33,866 nucleotides of DNA from an uncultured Bacteriovoracaceae bacterium (GTDB lineage Bacteria > Bdellovibrionota > Bacteriovoracia > Bacteriovoracales > Bacteriovoracaceae), in the NCBI GenBank assembly GCA_913053615.1, contig CAJXHA010000006.1, positions 1 through 33,866 on the forward strand, given 5' to 3'. This document shows, piece by piece, positions 21,279 through 28,001 of this stretch. Position 1 is the first letter of the stretch; the number at the start of each line of letters is the position of its first letter. The position numbers were made by a program, and so were the translations under genes. The notes below the pieces were generated by a model. The model did no database searches. It saw only the letters and a list, made by a program, of their open reading frames with translations, and was not told the DNA's origin.

Positions 21279-21943
21279 GCGTATTATGCTATTTTGGAAA
21301 AACTGGAAGTGGTAAATCACATAAAGCAAAAGAAAAAATCAAAGAATATAAAAAAAGAATTATATTCGATATCACACCATCAAAGTCATTTAGGTTTGGA
21401 AAAGAAAAAGATGGTGGCATAGAATGCAAAAATGGAATTGAGCATAACAATTATTCTTTGAGGTCACTTGAGGAGCTTTTAGTTGAACTAATTGAAAAAG
21501 ATGAATTTACACTTATTTTTAGACCATCAACCGAGATAGATTGGTTTGCAATAGGTGAGGCGGTTTGTTCTTTTGCTATGAGGTTAGGCGATTATTACGA
21601 TAAAGACTTTAATGAAAATATTGTTTTAGTTTTAGATGAGCTTGATAAGTATGTTTCAACAACTAAACAATCATTTATTGCTAGGGCAATTGGCATGGGA
21701 AGGCATTCTCATTTAGACTTGTTTTGCATTTCACAAGTTCCAAGTCAATTACCAAAAGTTATTAGAGATAATGCAAGTGTTGAACATTTTTTTCAACTTG
21801 GTCTTAATGACTATTATCAAAAAAAATTAGGTGATGAAATTTCTAATAAGCTTGCAAGTGGTGACTTACCAGAATATTCATATTACCTAAAAGTTGATGG
21901 TGACAATCCAAAACTTTATAACAAAAATGGAAAATTACTATGA
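21275..21943 (+). CDS. P-loop packaging-type ATPase, element 2
   Basis: A 222-residue ATPase. Walker A is GKTGSGKS (residues 8-15) and Walker B is IVLVLDELD (about 116-124), followed by GMGRHSHLDLFCISQVPSQL and VIRDNAS, equivalent to element 1's GRHDNVDSIFIARIPQRL and DIRANTS. No membrane helix is present, which sets it apart from Zot/pI of filamentous phages. It probably drives genome packaging. Overlaps on both sides show it is part of the early operon. Confidence 0.85.
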   Translation: MSVLCYFGKTGSGKSHKAKEKIKEYKKRIIFDITPSKSFRFGKEKDGGIECKNGIEHNNYSLRSLEELLVELIEKDEFTLIFRPSTEIDWFAIGEAVCSFAMRLGDYYDKDFNENIVLVLDELDKYVSTTKQSFIARAIGMGRHSHLDLFCISQVPSQLPKVIRDNASVEHFFQLGLNDYYQKKLGDEISNKLASGDLPEYSYYLKVDGDNPKLYNKNGKLL

Positions 21944-22146
21944 TTGAATTAATTGGCCATGAGGGCTATTTTTTAGACATTCAATCGTTTAGAATTTTTT
22001 CAAGTCATTCAAAAGGTTATATAAAACCAAAGTACGATGGTAGAAAAAAAGTTTTTACTCTTTATAAAAATGGAGTTCCTTTTAATGTGTCTTTGTTCGA
22101 TCTTTTAAAAACTAATCTTAAAAATATATCAAAAAAATTGTCTTAA
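21940..22146 (+). CDS. Small KNG-motif protein, element 2
   Basis: A 68-residue protein whose ATG overlaps the end of the ATPase gene. GYFLDIQSFRIFSSHSKGYI precedes TLYKNGVPFNVSLFDLLK, the stretch shared with the element 1 counterpart. The first half resembles the strand pattern of NUMOD4-like modules. It is the last gene before the early-operon terminator. Function unknown; DNA binding is a guess. Confidence 0.7.
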   Translation: MIELIGHEGYFLDIQSFRIFSSHSKGYIKPKYDGRKKVFTLYKNGVPFNVSLFDLLKTNLKNISKKLS

Positions 22147-22177
22147 AGTTGGAATTAACTAAGTATTGACACCGCTT

Positions 22178-22205
22178 AAAGCCCCTAACAAAGGGGCTTT
22201 TTTTT
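22178..22205 (+). terminator. Rho-independent terminator closing the element 2 early operon
   Basis: The stem AAAGCCCCT/AGGGGCTTT with a 5-base loop is followed by a T run. Same position as the terminator at 13539 in element 1, with a different stem sequence. The 22206-22313 stretch after it should carry the late promoter. Confidence 0.92.
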
Positions 22206-22313
22206 ATTTCTACAATGTAACAACTTTGGAATGAGGTTGTTATTTTTCTCCATTGACTTTTCTGTGAAAATTAAAACCTGATAATTATTTTTTTGCAAAC
22301 AAAGGAAGTAGAA

Positions 22314-22424
22314 ATGGCAAAATTCAAAAGATACGCAATTATGGCAATCGCTGGTGTAGTAGGCGTGGCAATCGCTTTTAGAACTCCTGTTTTAAAAGAT
22401 TACATTGTTCCAATGCAAAAATAA
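22314..22424 (+). CDS. Tiny single-helix membrane protein, element 2
   Basis: A 36-residue protein starting MAKFKRYAIMAIAG, with one membrane helix (about residues 8-22) followed by RTPVLKDYIVPMQK. The ribosome binding site is AAAGGAAG. It shares plan, position and the R-[ST]-P-[LV]-K-YI ending with the element 1 protein at 13730-13834. Probable virion membrane component. The spacer after it contains a 7-bp hairpin (CCATTTA/TAAATGG). Confidence 0.72.
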   Translation: MAKFKRYAIMAIAGVVGVAIAFRTPVLKDYIVPMQK

Positions 22425-22529
22425 GCCATTTAAGCCTTTGGGTTTTTATAAATGGTTTAGCAAGGGATTGTTCTTTAAAACGCTTTAAAAGCAAAATATG
22501 AAGTTTAATTTTTAAAAAAGGATTGAAAA

Positions 22530-23588
22530 ATGGCTACTAACTCACAGCAGTCTAGGGAAGTAGAACAGTTTAAGTATCAAAAAGCTGAGTCTAAAGTTAT
22601 TCGCTTACCACAAGGCGAAGTTATTAAAGAAATTCACATCATGGCAAAAGGTAAGTTCGCTCATACTTATGCCTCTGGTTCTCCAACTTTAAAAAAGCAT
22701 GGCGTACTAGATGCTCTTTGTAGAGGAATTAGATGCGTTGAAGATGGGAATAAAATTGTTAAATCATACAAGGGCGTAAAAGTTCTTCGTAATTTATCAG
22801 AATGGATTCAAGGAAGTGGTCTTGCATCATACTTCAAGAAAAACTCTTCTACACTTGGAGCTTTTAGTTCAGTGACTAAAGGTTTTCCAGACATTGGAAG
22901 TACTACAGAAGAAACTTCTTTTCTTGATACTGTAATTATTCCTTTTGATGGGAAGCTATCTACAGAGTATGCACGAACTAGATGGAACTTGAGAGATAAA
23001 ACAGATGCTTATATTCAAATTGATTTTAACGAGCTTGCTGACTTACTTGAAATTGGTTCCGATGCAGCAACGGTAAGTGCTGATATTGATTTTTATGTAT
23101 CAATCGTAACTTCTCCAGCTCTAAGTGATGTTGCTTTTGCAAAGTGGAAGCAAACTTTTAAAGAAGAGGAGCTTTCAGGGCCAGCAGTTGAAAAAAGAAT
23201 AGATTTAATTTCGGGTGGTTTACAGCAAGGTTTTTGGTTATCACTAGAGAAAGGTTCTACTAGAGAGCCACTAACACTAGAAGAGTGTTTAGAAACAAAA
23301 GTAAAAGTTATCCTAGATCAAGCAGGTCAAGGGCAATCAATTCTAAAGAGTACTAATCTTTTAGAGTTAATGGCAATTAACGAGAATAAGACAATGATTG
23401 AAGACTTTATTCCTTCAGCGGCTTATGTAAACTTTTTGGATAACAAAACTTTTGGAACTGCTCTTAATACAGGTGTTGGAAGTGGAGTTCAAAAACTTGA
23501 TTTAGTTTTAACAACTCCAGCGGGAATAAGTTATTCACCAAACCCTCTTATCGTAAGAGTTGAACACGATACGATAGAGGCACAATAA
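22530..23588 (+). CDS. Major capsid protein, probable double jelly-roll, element 2
   Basis: A 352-residue protein with an ATG start after AAAGGA. It is homologous to the element 1 capsid protein throughout: GEVIKEIHIMAKGKFAHTYA, HGVLDALCRGI, KSYKGVKVLRNL, FKKNSSTLGAF, IPFDGKLSTEYARTRWN, QQGFWLSLEKGS, and a C-terminal AAYVNFLDNKTFGTALNTG block. Strand pattern and length fit double jelly-roll capsid proteins, although members in PM2 and FLiP are somewhat shorter. Encoded between two strong terminators, as expected for the most abundant virion protein. Confidence 0.8.
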   Translation: MATNSQQSREVEQFKYQKAESKVIRLPQGEVIKEIHIMAKGKFAHTYASGSPTLKKHGVLDALCRGIRCVEDGNKIVKSYKGVKVLRNLSEWIQGSGLASYFKKNSSTLGAFSSVTKGFPDIGSTTEETSFLDTVIIPFDGKLSTEYARTRWNLRDKTDAYIQIDFNELADLLEIGSDAATVSADIDFYVSIVTSPALSDVAFAKWKQTFKEEELSGPAVEKRIDLISGGLQQGFWLSLEKGSTREPLTLEECLETKVKVILDQAGQGQSILKSTNLLELMAINENKTMIEDFIPSAAYVNFLDNKTFGTALNTGVGSGVQKLDLVLTTPAGISYSPNPLIVRVEHDTIEAQ

Positions 23589-23606
23589 ACCTCTTTTTGA
23601 ATAAGT

Positions 23607-23634
23607 AAAAGGGGAGCTTTAAGTTCCCCTTTTT
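23607..23634 (+). terminator. Terminator after the element 2 capsid gene
   Basis: The stem AAAAGGGGA/TCCCCTTTT with a 9-base loop and a T run. It limits read-through from the capsid gene to minor structural genes, as in element 1. Confidence 0.88.
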
Positions 23635-23653
23635 AACAAAAGGTTAAAGAATA

Positions 23654-23986
23654 GTGGAATTATATAAGGAATATACCAAATATAGGCATAATGCCATTTT
23701 AGAATATGATGAAAAATATTTTATCGAGTATATCTTATTTTCCGAAGTTCTTTTTATAAAAAACTTTTACGTTAGACCAGAATATAGACTTAAATTTTCT
23801 GTAAGAGATTTTTTTAACAACTTTAAAAAAGAAAAAGCAAAAGATGTTAAAGAAATTCAAGTTCAAGTTGATTTAAACTCTCGTGGAAGTTCACGAGCAT
23901 TGAGTTGTTTTTTAAAGTGCGGTCTAAAGCCTTTTAAAGCTCAAGATGACGTAATATCTCTCGTGTGTGAGGTAAGTAATGGGTGA
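23654..23986 (+). CDS. Small GNAT-like protein, element 2 only
   Basis: A 110-residue protein with a GTG start. LFIKNFYVRPEYRLKFSVRD followed by IQVQVDLNSRGSSRALSCFL and KCGLKPF resembles the core of small GNAT acetyltransferases: the strand before the acyl-CoA loop, then the S-x-A-x-x-F/Y-x-x-x-G-F ending. The usual R/Q-x-x-G-x-G/A loop is poor, so activity is doubtful. Element 1 has no counterpart. It overlaps the next gene by 8 bases. A role in protein modification, or a structural relic of the fold, is possible. Confidence 0.55.
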   Translation: MELYKEYTKYRHNAILEYDEKYFIEYILFSEVLFIKNFYVRPEYRLKFSVRDFFNNFKKEKAKDVKEIQVQVDLNSRGSSRALSCFLKCGLKPFKAQDDVISLVCEVSNG

Positions 23987-24785
23987 TGTAGTAAAGAAAG
24001 CCGAAAAGGCCGTTAAATCAGTAAAAAAAGCTACTGGTATTGATAAAGTGGAAAAAGCCGTAAAGAAAACGGTTAAAAGTGTTCCAGTTGTTGGTGATGT
24101 TTATAAAGAAAGCGAAAAAGCAATTAGCAATGTTAGAAAAGAAGCTGATCGAGTTTGGGAAAAGAATAAAGATGGTGTAAATGCAACGGCAGGTTTAATT
24201 GGTAGAGGTGCCGCTGCTTACTATACGTTAGGAGCTAGTGAGCTAGTTGGTGGTGGTAACTATTTAACTAAGCAATTTGGTGGCTCTAAAAAAACTTCTC
24301 AATACGGACAATTGGCAGGAACTATTGGCGGTGCTTATGGTGCTGCAAATGCACTAGGTTCTCTAGCAGGTCAAGGTGTTATAAGTCAGTCGGCTGCAAA
24401 TGTAGGTGGCACGGCTGCAACTTCAATCATATCTCAAAGAGCGTCAGGCAATGCAGTGGATGCAGGTCGTACGATTGCAAGTGTAGGTGGAGCCGCAATT
24501 GATGAGAGCGTAAAGTCTAATATAGGGAGTAATGGAATGAATGAATCAAATTTTTGGGAAGACCAATGGAATCAATATGGCGGTCAAGTTGTAGATTCTG
24601 TTTTGGGTAATTTATTAGGAAGTAGCAAAGGTGGCGAACAACCTAAACCAATATCATCTGGTCAACAACCTATTGTTGTTCAAACTCCAGGGGGAAGCAA
24701 TAACGGTGGTGATAATGAAAAGATGATGATGATGCTCGCAGGTGGCTTAGGTCTTGTGACATTATTAGTATTATTAAGAAAATAA
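23979..24785 (+). CDS. Membrane-anchored minor virion protein, element 2
   Basis: A 268-residue protein. It has a Lys-rich amphipathic N-terminus (VKKAEKAVKSVKKATGIDKV), then the NATAGLIGRGAAAYYTLGAS block shared with element 1. A long Gly/Ala/Ser-rich stretch follows (about residues 105-175; absent or shorter in element 1), then a Pro/Gln/Gly linker and a C-terminal membrane helix (MMMMLAGGLGLVTLLVLLRK). The low-complexity hydrophobic middle suggests membrane insertion. Probable internal-membrane or DNA-delivery protein of the virion. Confidence 0.75.
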   Translation: MGDVVKKAEKAVKSVKKATGIDKVEKAVKKTVKSVPVVGDVYKESEKAISNVRKEADRVWEKNKDGVNATAGLIGRGAAAYYTLGASELVGGGNYLTKQFGGSKKTSQYGQLAGTIGGAYGAANALGSLAGQGVISQSAANVGGTAATSIISQRASGNAVDAGRTIASVGGAAIDESVKSNIGSNGMNESNFWEDQWNQYGGQVVDSVLGNLLGSSKGGEQPKPISSGQQPIVVQTPGGSNNGGDNEKMMMMLAGGLGLVTLLVLLRK

Positions 24786-24798
24786 ATAAGGTGTCATT

Positions 24799-25506
24799 AT
24801 GGCAGATAGTAAAGAAGTTCTAAACCCACAATTGCAAAAACTTTTAAAGTTCTTGCAGGATGGGCAAACATATTCAAGAACAACAAGTACTAAGGCATTT
24901 ACAGTCGTTAGATTTCATCTTGATGAAAAAAGAACAAGAGCATCAAGAGAAGGTAATTTGTTCGATCAATCTTTTATGGGTGTTTGGGTAATTGGTTCTA
25001 ACAAGAAAAAATTCTCTGCTACACTTTTTGTAAATGATAACAATAATGCAAGTGATGGAATACCTTTAAGATCGAATATGACAATACCTTTTGAGATACC
25101 AATGGCAGGTGCCACATTAAGTTGGGAAGCTCAAGAGAATACTTATATAGATGTTTTATTTTCTCATCATTCAGCAATTAATGTTGGTTCTATTGAGCAA
25201 GAACTTAAGGGCGTTATTGTAAATAGTGATGGTTCGAGTTATGACCATGACCAAAACCCAGTGACTAAAACACCAACACAAATTTTTGACGTTGATAGTA
25301 ACAGGGGAGTTGGAACTATTTTTAATTATAGTTCTGAAATTTTATACCTTGGAAAAGAGAGTATTTTAAATGATGTTAACTATCAAAAAAAATCACTAAG
25401 GTGTTACCCTGACCAATCATTTGAATGGCGTAATTCGGATGAGCTTTACGTTAGAACGGCTTTAACAGACGCAGATGATGTAGTTGTTTTAAATGAGGGG
25501 GTATAA
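24799..25506 (+). CDS. Beta-rich virion protein, possible vertex/penton protein, element 2
   Basis: A 235-residue protein, homologue of 15679-16350. It shares the FMGVWVIGSNKKKFSATLFV region, LRSNMTIPFEIPMAGATLSW, EAQENTYIDVLFSHHS and IFNYSSEILYLGKESILNDV. The C-terminal beta domain ends in acidic residues. No membrane segment or signal peptide. The next gene (the spike candidate) starts directly after the stop codon. Confidence 0.68.
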   Translation: MADSKEVLNPQLQKLLKFLQDGQTYSRTTSTKAFTVVRFHLDEKRTRASREGNLFDQSFMGVWVIGSNKKKFSATLFVNDNNNASDGIPLRSNMTIPFEIPMAGATLSWEAQENTYIDVLFSHHSAINVGSIEQELKGVIVNSDGSSYDHDQNPVTKTPTQIFDVDSNRGVGTIFNYSSEILYLGKESILNDVNYQKKSLRCYPDQSFEWRNSDELYVRTALTDADDVVVLNEGV

Positions 25507-26052
25507 ATGAGAAGTAGTTACTTAGGAAGCAAAGAACATAAGCTTGTCGTTTATGGAAATAATTATGGTTATGGTGGTAGATATAACCCTGAGTCTATTG
25601 TTGATAAATCAATGGTATCAGAGTTTAAAAAATCAGATGTAATTGGTTATGATGCAAACTTCATGGACACCACAGAAATGAATGTTGTTTTAAATAATGC
25701 CTCTAAGATTTTAGTTGAGTTAAAGTTTAACAATTTTCAAATGGAGAAAGTCGGTGGCGATCCATTTTACAGCATAACACCAACCATTAAACTTTTTCAT
25801 GATCTTAATATTTCAAATACACTTAAGACTTTTTCAACTTCAAGTACTCAACTCGTAAGTTCAACAAAAACTTATAATGGCTCATGGAATGATGGCTCTA
25901 CTGCAAACTTGCATTATAAGCACGCATTCTTAGTAGATGTAAGTGCCTTGTCTGATGGTATTCATCAGTTTCAACTTAGGGTTGATACAACTAGCTTTGA
26001 TGTGAATATCACTGAATTTGAATATTCAATGATAATTAAAGAGGTTGCTTAA
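25507..26052 (+). CDS. Putative receptor-binding spike protein, element 2
   Basis: A 181-residue protein, probably beta-rich, with a Tyr/Gly-rich N-terminal stretch (VVYGNNYGYGGRYNPES) and no Cys. It sits at the same position as the 219-residue protein of element 1 but shows no convincing similarity to it, unlike its neighbours. A host-recognition spike is the simplest reading, from context. Its stop overlaps the next ATG (TAATG). Confidence 0.58.
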   Translation: MRSSYLGSKEHKLVVYGNNYGYGGRYNPESIVDKSMVSEFKKSDVIGYDANFMDTTEMNVVLNNASKILVELKFNNFQMEKVGGDPFYSITPTIKLFHDLNISNTLKTFSTSSTQLVSSTKTYNGSWNDGSTANLHYKHAFLVDVSALSDGIHQFQLRVDTTSFDVNITEFEYSMIIKEVA

Positions 26053-26498
26053 TGTACGATAATGCAAAAAGAGCTTTAAAAATTTTTTGGGACAATTCAA
26101 AGAATAAACTTCCATTTGATTCTTACGAAGCAATGATTGAGTATTATCGAACTGATTTCGACGTAACAGATGTTTTGGGCAATCCACTTAAGCATGATGA
26201 TTTTTTTGAAATGTACAATAAGGCAGTTGGTTATGTTGATTGGAGTGAGGTTCGGGATGCAATGAAAGATCTTGCTAGTTCACTACCTAAAGGAAAGATA
26301 CCATCATCATCATCATTCTTTGATGCTTTAAGTGAGCAAGTTTCATCATTTACTTTTCATGATGTTAAAAATATTGCTGTTAATACAGTTGAGGATATTA
26401 AAGACACTGCAACAACGGTTGCGGTCGGTGGTGCTAGTTTATGGCTCCTAAAGACAATTGGAGCTTTTATTTTATTTCAATTGTTGTCTAAGAAATGA
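26052..26498 (+). CDS. Membrane protein with C-terminal anchor, element 2
   Basis: A 148-residue protein closely matching 17014-17457 in length and motifs: MYDNAKRALKIFWDNSKNKL, LKHDDFFEMYNKAV and KIPSSSSFFDALSEQVSSF, then a C-terminal membrane segment (VAVGGASLWLLKTIGAFILF). Overlaps the transglycosylase gene by an ATGA. Probable virion membrane protein. Confidence 0.75.
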   Translation: MYDNAKRALKIFWDNSKNKLPFDSYEAMIEYYRTDFDVTDVLGNPLKHDDFFEMYNKAVGYVDWSEVRDAMKDLASSLPKGKIPSSSSFFDALSEQVSSFTFHDVKNIAVNTVEDIKDTATTVAVGGASLWLLKTIGAFILFQLLSKK

Positions 26499-26989
26499 AG
26501 AATTTAATTATTTTTGGAGCATTAATTTTGGGAGCGTTAATTTTTACAAAAAAAGCAATAAGCGGTGTTAATGATGATTATGATGAGCTTTTTGTAAAGT
26601 TCGGTTTAAAACATGGTGTTAACCCAAAAATTTTAAAAGCAATTTCTCTCAATGAGAGTTGGCTAGGAGAATATCAAAATAGTGTGACTGTTGGTGGTAA
26701 TACAACGGCAGGCTTGATGCATATTGAATTACCAACGGCCAGAGATTATATGCCAATGATTGATCGAGACGAACTTTTAAAGCCAGAGGTAGAAATTGAA
26801 GTGGCGGCTATGCTCGTTAAAGACCTAATGAAAAAGTACAATAATAATTTAGAGCTTGTGTTAAGAGCATATAATGGCGGTCAAGGTCGTGTGACTCAAT
26901 ATTTGAACGGTACAGTTAATGAAACATGGAAGAAAAATACTACCGCTTATTGGGAGCGGTTTAATAGAAATATGGAGCGTTTAGGATGA
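26495..26989 (+). CDS. Membrane-anchored lytic transglycosylase, element 2
   Basis: A 164-residue enzyme, the same length as its element 1 homologue. The N-terminal membrane helix (residues 3-18) precedes SLNESWLGEY with the catalytic Glu (E54), AGLMHIELPTARDY and VLRAYNGGQGRV. It cleaves peptidoglycan glycan chains, either during virion entry or at lysis. Tight overlaps with both neighbours put it in one late operon. Confidence 0.88.
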   Translation: MKNLIIFGALILGALIFTKKAISGVNDDYDELFVKFGLKHGVNPKILKAISLNESWLGEYQNSVTVGGNTTAGLMHIELPTARDYMPMIDRDELLKPEVEIEVAAMLVKDLMKKYNNNLELVLRAYNGGQGRVTQYLNGTVNETWKKNTTAYWERFNRNMERLG

Positions 26990-27207
26990 ATCAAAAAATT
27001 AAAGACATGATTTACAAAAACATTAAACTTGATGACCTTACTAATGATTGTATTGATGAGGTTTTGGAGCCAGCTTTAAAAGAAGCTGTAAAAAAATCAC
27101 CAACAACTTTAGATGATTTAGCTTTAGCAAAGTTTTATCCAGACCTTGAGGAGATCGTTAAACTCAAAGTTAAGGAATATTACGCTAAGCTTTTAGGTCA
27201 AAACTAA
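26986..27207 (+). CDS. Small helical protein of the lysis region, element 2
   Basis: A 73-residue charged, helical protein starting MNQKIKDMIYKNIKLDDLTN. The stretch SPTTLDDLALAKFYPDLEEI resembles DTTFDNEALEVVDAVVDAL in the element 1 protein at 18047-18235, so the two are probably related. No membrane helix. It overlaps the transglycosylase (ATGA) and the next gene (TAATG). Confidence 0.65.
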   Translation: MNQKIKDMIYKNIKLDDLTNDCIDEVLEPALKEAVKKSPTTLDDLALAKFYPDLEEIVKLKVKEYYAKLLGQN

Positions 27208-27383
27208 TGAGATTTTTTAAGTATCTCAATATCGCAAAAATGGTTATTGATGGCGTTCGTGCAGTTGTTCGAGCAGTCAGAAAGGATAAACCAAAAAATA
27301 GATTTGAAAGGGTCTTAGAGGATATTGATGATGTAACAGATGTAATTGCTATTCCTAGTGAGAGCGAAAATGATCGAGTTTGA
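27207..27383 (+). CDS. Additional 58-residue protein of the lysis region, element 2
   Basis: A basic N-terminus (MRFFKYLNIAKMVIDGVRAV) and an acidic second half (RFERVLEDIDDVTDVIA). It starts within the previous stop and ends inside the holin-like gene. Element 1 has no clear counterpart. Mostly helical; could be an amphipathic membrane-active peptide. Function unknown. Confidence 0.6.
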   Translation: MRFFKYLNIAKMVIDGVRAVVRAVRKDKPKNRFERVLEDIDDVTDVIAIPSESENDRV

Positions 27384-27528
27384 TTTCAGTGTAATTATTC
27401 CTTTTTTGCCTGTGTTGTTTTTTCTTGCACGAATAAGTCACAACACAGGTAAAATGGCTCAAAAAGTTGATGGTCATGAAAAAAGGCTAGATCACATCGA
27501 AAAAAAGATATTTTTTGTTAAAAAGTGA
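27370..27528 (+). CDS. Holin-like protein, element 2
   Basis: A 52-residue protein. The ATG at 27370 is preferred; the product then starts MIEFDFSVIIPFLPVLFFLA, a membrane helix, followed by SHNTGKMAQKVDGHEKRLDH. It matches the element 1 protein (18235-18501) in the NTGK motif and coiled-coil start but lacks the long coiled-coil tail. Overlaps the preceding gene by 14 bases. Holin or holin-accessory role inferred. Confidence 0.62.
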   Translation: MIEFDFSVIIPFLPVLFFLARISHNTGKMAQKVDGHEKRLDHIEKKIFFVKK

Positions 27529-27532
27529 TTAT

Positions 27533-27583
27533 TTTTGTCACTTTTTGTCACTTTTTGACATTTTCAAAAAAAAATCTAACAAT
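27533..27583 (+). promoter_or_regulatory. Promoter and direct repeats before the element 2 lipoprotein gene
   Basis: TTGACA (27555-27560), a 17-base spacer and AACAAT (27578-27583). Two tandem TTTTTGTCAC repeats (27533 and 27543) run straight into the -35 element, which is itself a third variant (TTTTTGACA). The repeats could bind a regulator. The -10 ends only 6 bases before the gene's ATG. Confidence 0.55.
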
Positions 27584-27589
27584 TATCTC

Positions 27590-27826
27590 ATGAAAATTTT
27601 ATTCTTATTATTACTAACAGTTTCTTGTTCTCAGTTCGCTACAAGTGAGTGGGTTTCTGATAATACTTACAAGGTTAAGTGTCCACAGCAATATGATTCT
27701 TCTTGTTATAAGAAAATTGAGAAAGATTTGTGCCCTAATGGTCATAAAATATTGCACAAGAAAGAGCCTTTAATTGGCCAATACGAAGTAGTTGTAAGAT
27801 GCGAACAAAAAGAGGGAACTAAATAA
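27590..27826 (+). CDS. Cys-rich lipoprotein, element 2
   Basis: A 78-residue lipoprotein (MKILFLLLLTVSC lipobox), then DNTYKVKC, SSCYKKIEKDLCPNGHKI and VVRCEQKE. Homologue of the element 1 lipoprotein at 18503-18730, but on the plus strand. No Shine-Dalgarno sequence precedes the ATG, and the candidate promoter is so close that the mRNA may be leaderless. An own promoter at the prophage end suggests expression during lysogeny, perhaps for superinfection exclusion; a spanin role is the alternative. Confidence 0.78.
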   Translation: MKILFLLLLTVSCSQFATSEWVSDNTYKVKCPQQYDSSCYKKIEKDLCPNGHKILHKKEPLIGQYEVVVRCEQKEGTK

Positions 27827-27833
27827 TACCTAA

Positions 27834-27864
27834 AATGCACGGATAATTTTCGTTATCGTGCGTG
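27834..27864 (+). other. Degenerate second dif-like site
   Basis: AATGCACGGATAA (one extra G against the intact arm), a 6-base centre TTTTCG and TTATCGTGCGTG. It preserves both arms and the 6-base spacing and lies 33 bases before the intact site. It is either part of the element 2 attachment region or the scar of an earlier integration. Element 1's right end has no counterpart. Confidence 0.55.
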
Positions 27865-27896
27865 CCAATAAAACTCAAGTGATTTCAAAGAGTTAA

Positions 27897-27926
27897 AATG
27901 CACGATAATGTTTCTTATCGTGCATT
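27897..27926 (+). other. dif: Right attachment site; probable intact chromosomal dif
   Basis: Left arm AATGCACGATAA (27897-27908), centre TGTTTC (27909-27914), right arm TTATCGTGCATT (27915-27926). The arms are perfect inverse complements, with the two-arm, 6-base-centre layout of dif. The inner bases (ATAA, TGT, TTAT) match the general bacterial dif pattern. Of the three copies only this one has both arms. The T-rich bases after it mean the site could also act as a weak terminator. Confidence 0.8.
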
Positions 27927-28001
27927 TTTTATGCTGCTATTTGACGTGAATTTATTTCAATTTCCTATGATGCCACTGCCTTTTCACATATGATTTAACC
28001 C

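Larger units (their letters stand above)
18959..27908 (+). mobile_element. Prophage element 2: tailless DJR-type phage, about 8.95 kb
   Basis: One full period between the second and third dif-like sites is 8,950 bp, within 21 bp of element 1. Gene order is the same, with every gene rightward including the lipoprotein. Differences from element 1: different initiator N-terminus and iterons, no ribbon-helix-helix gene, an added GNAT-like gene after the capsid, an unrelated spike candidate, an extra 58-residue protein in the lysis region and no terminator after the transglycosylase. No integrase gene. All frames look intact. Confidence 0.88.

Noticed and set aside
22253-22285. Late promoter of element 2 (TTGACT and GATAAT)
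   Set aside because: The spacer is 21 bases, too long for a standard sigma-70 promoter. A promoter is expected here but this pair cannot be supported.
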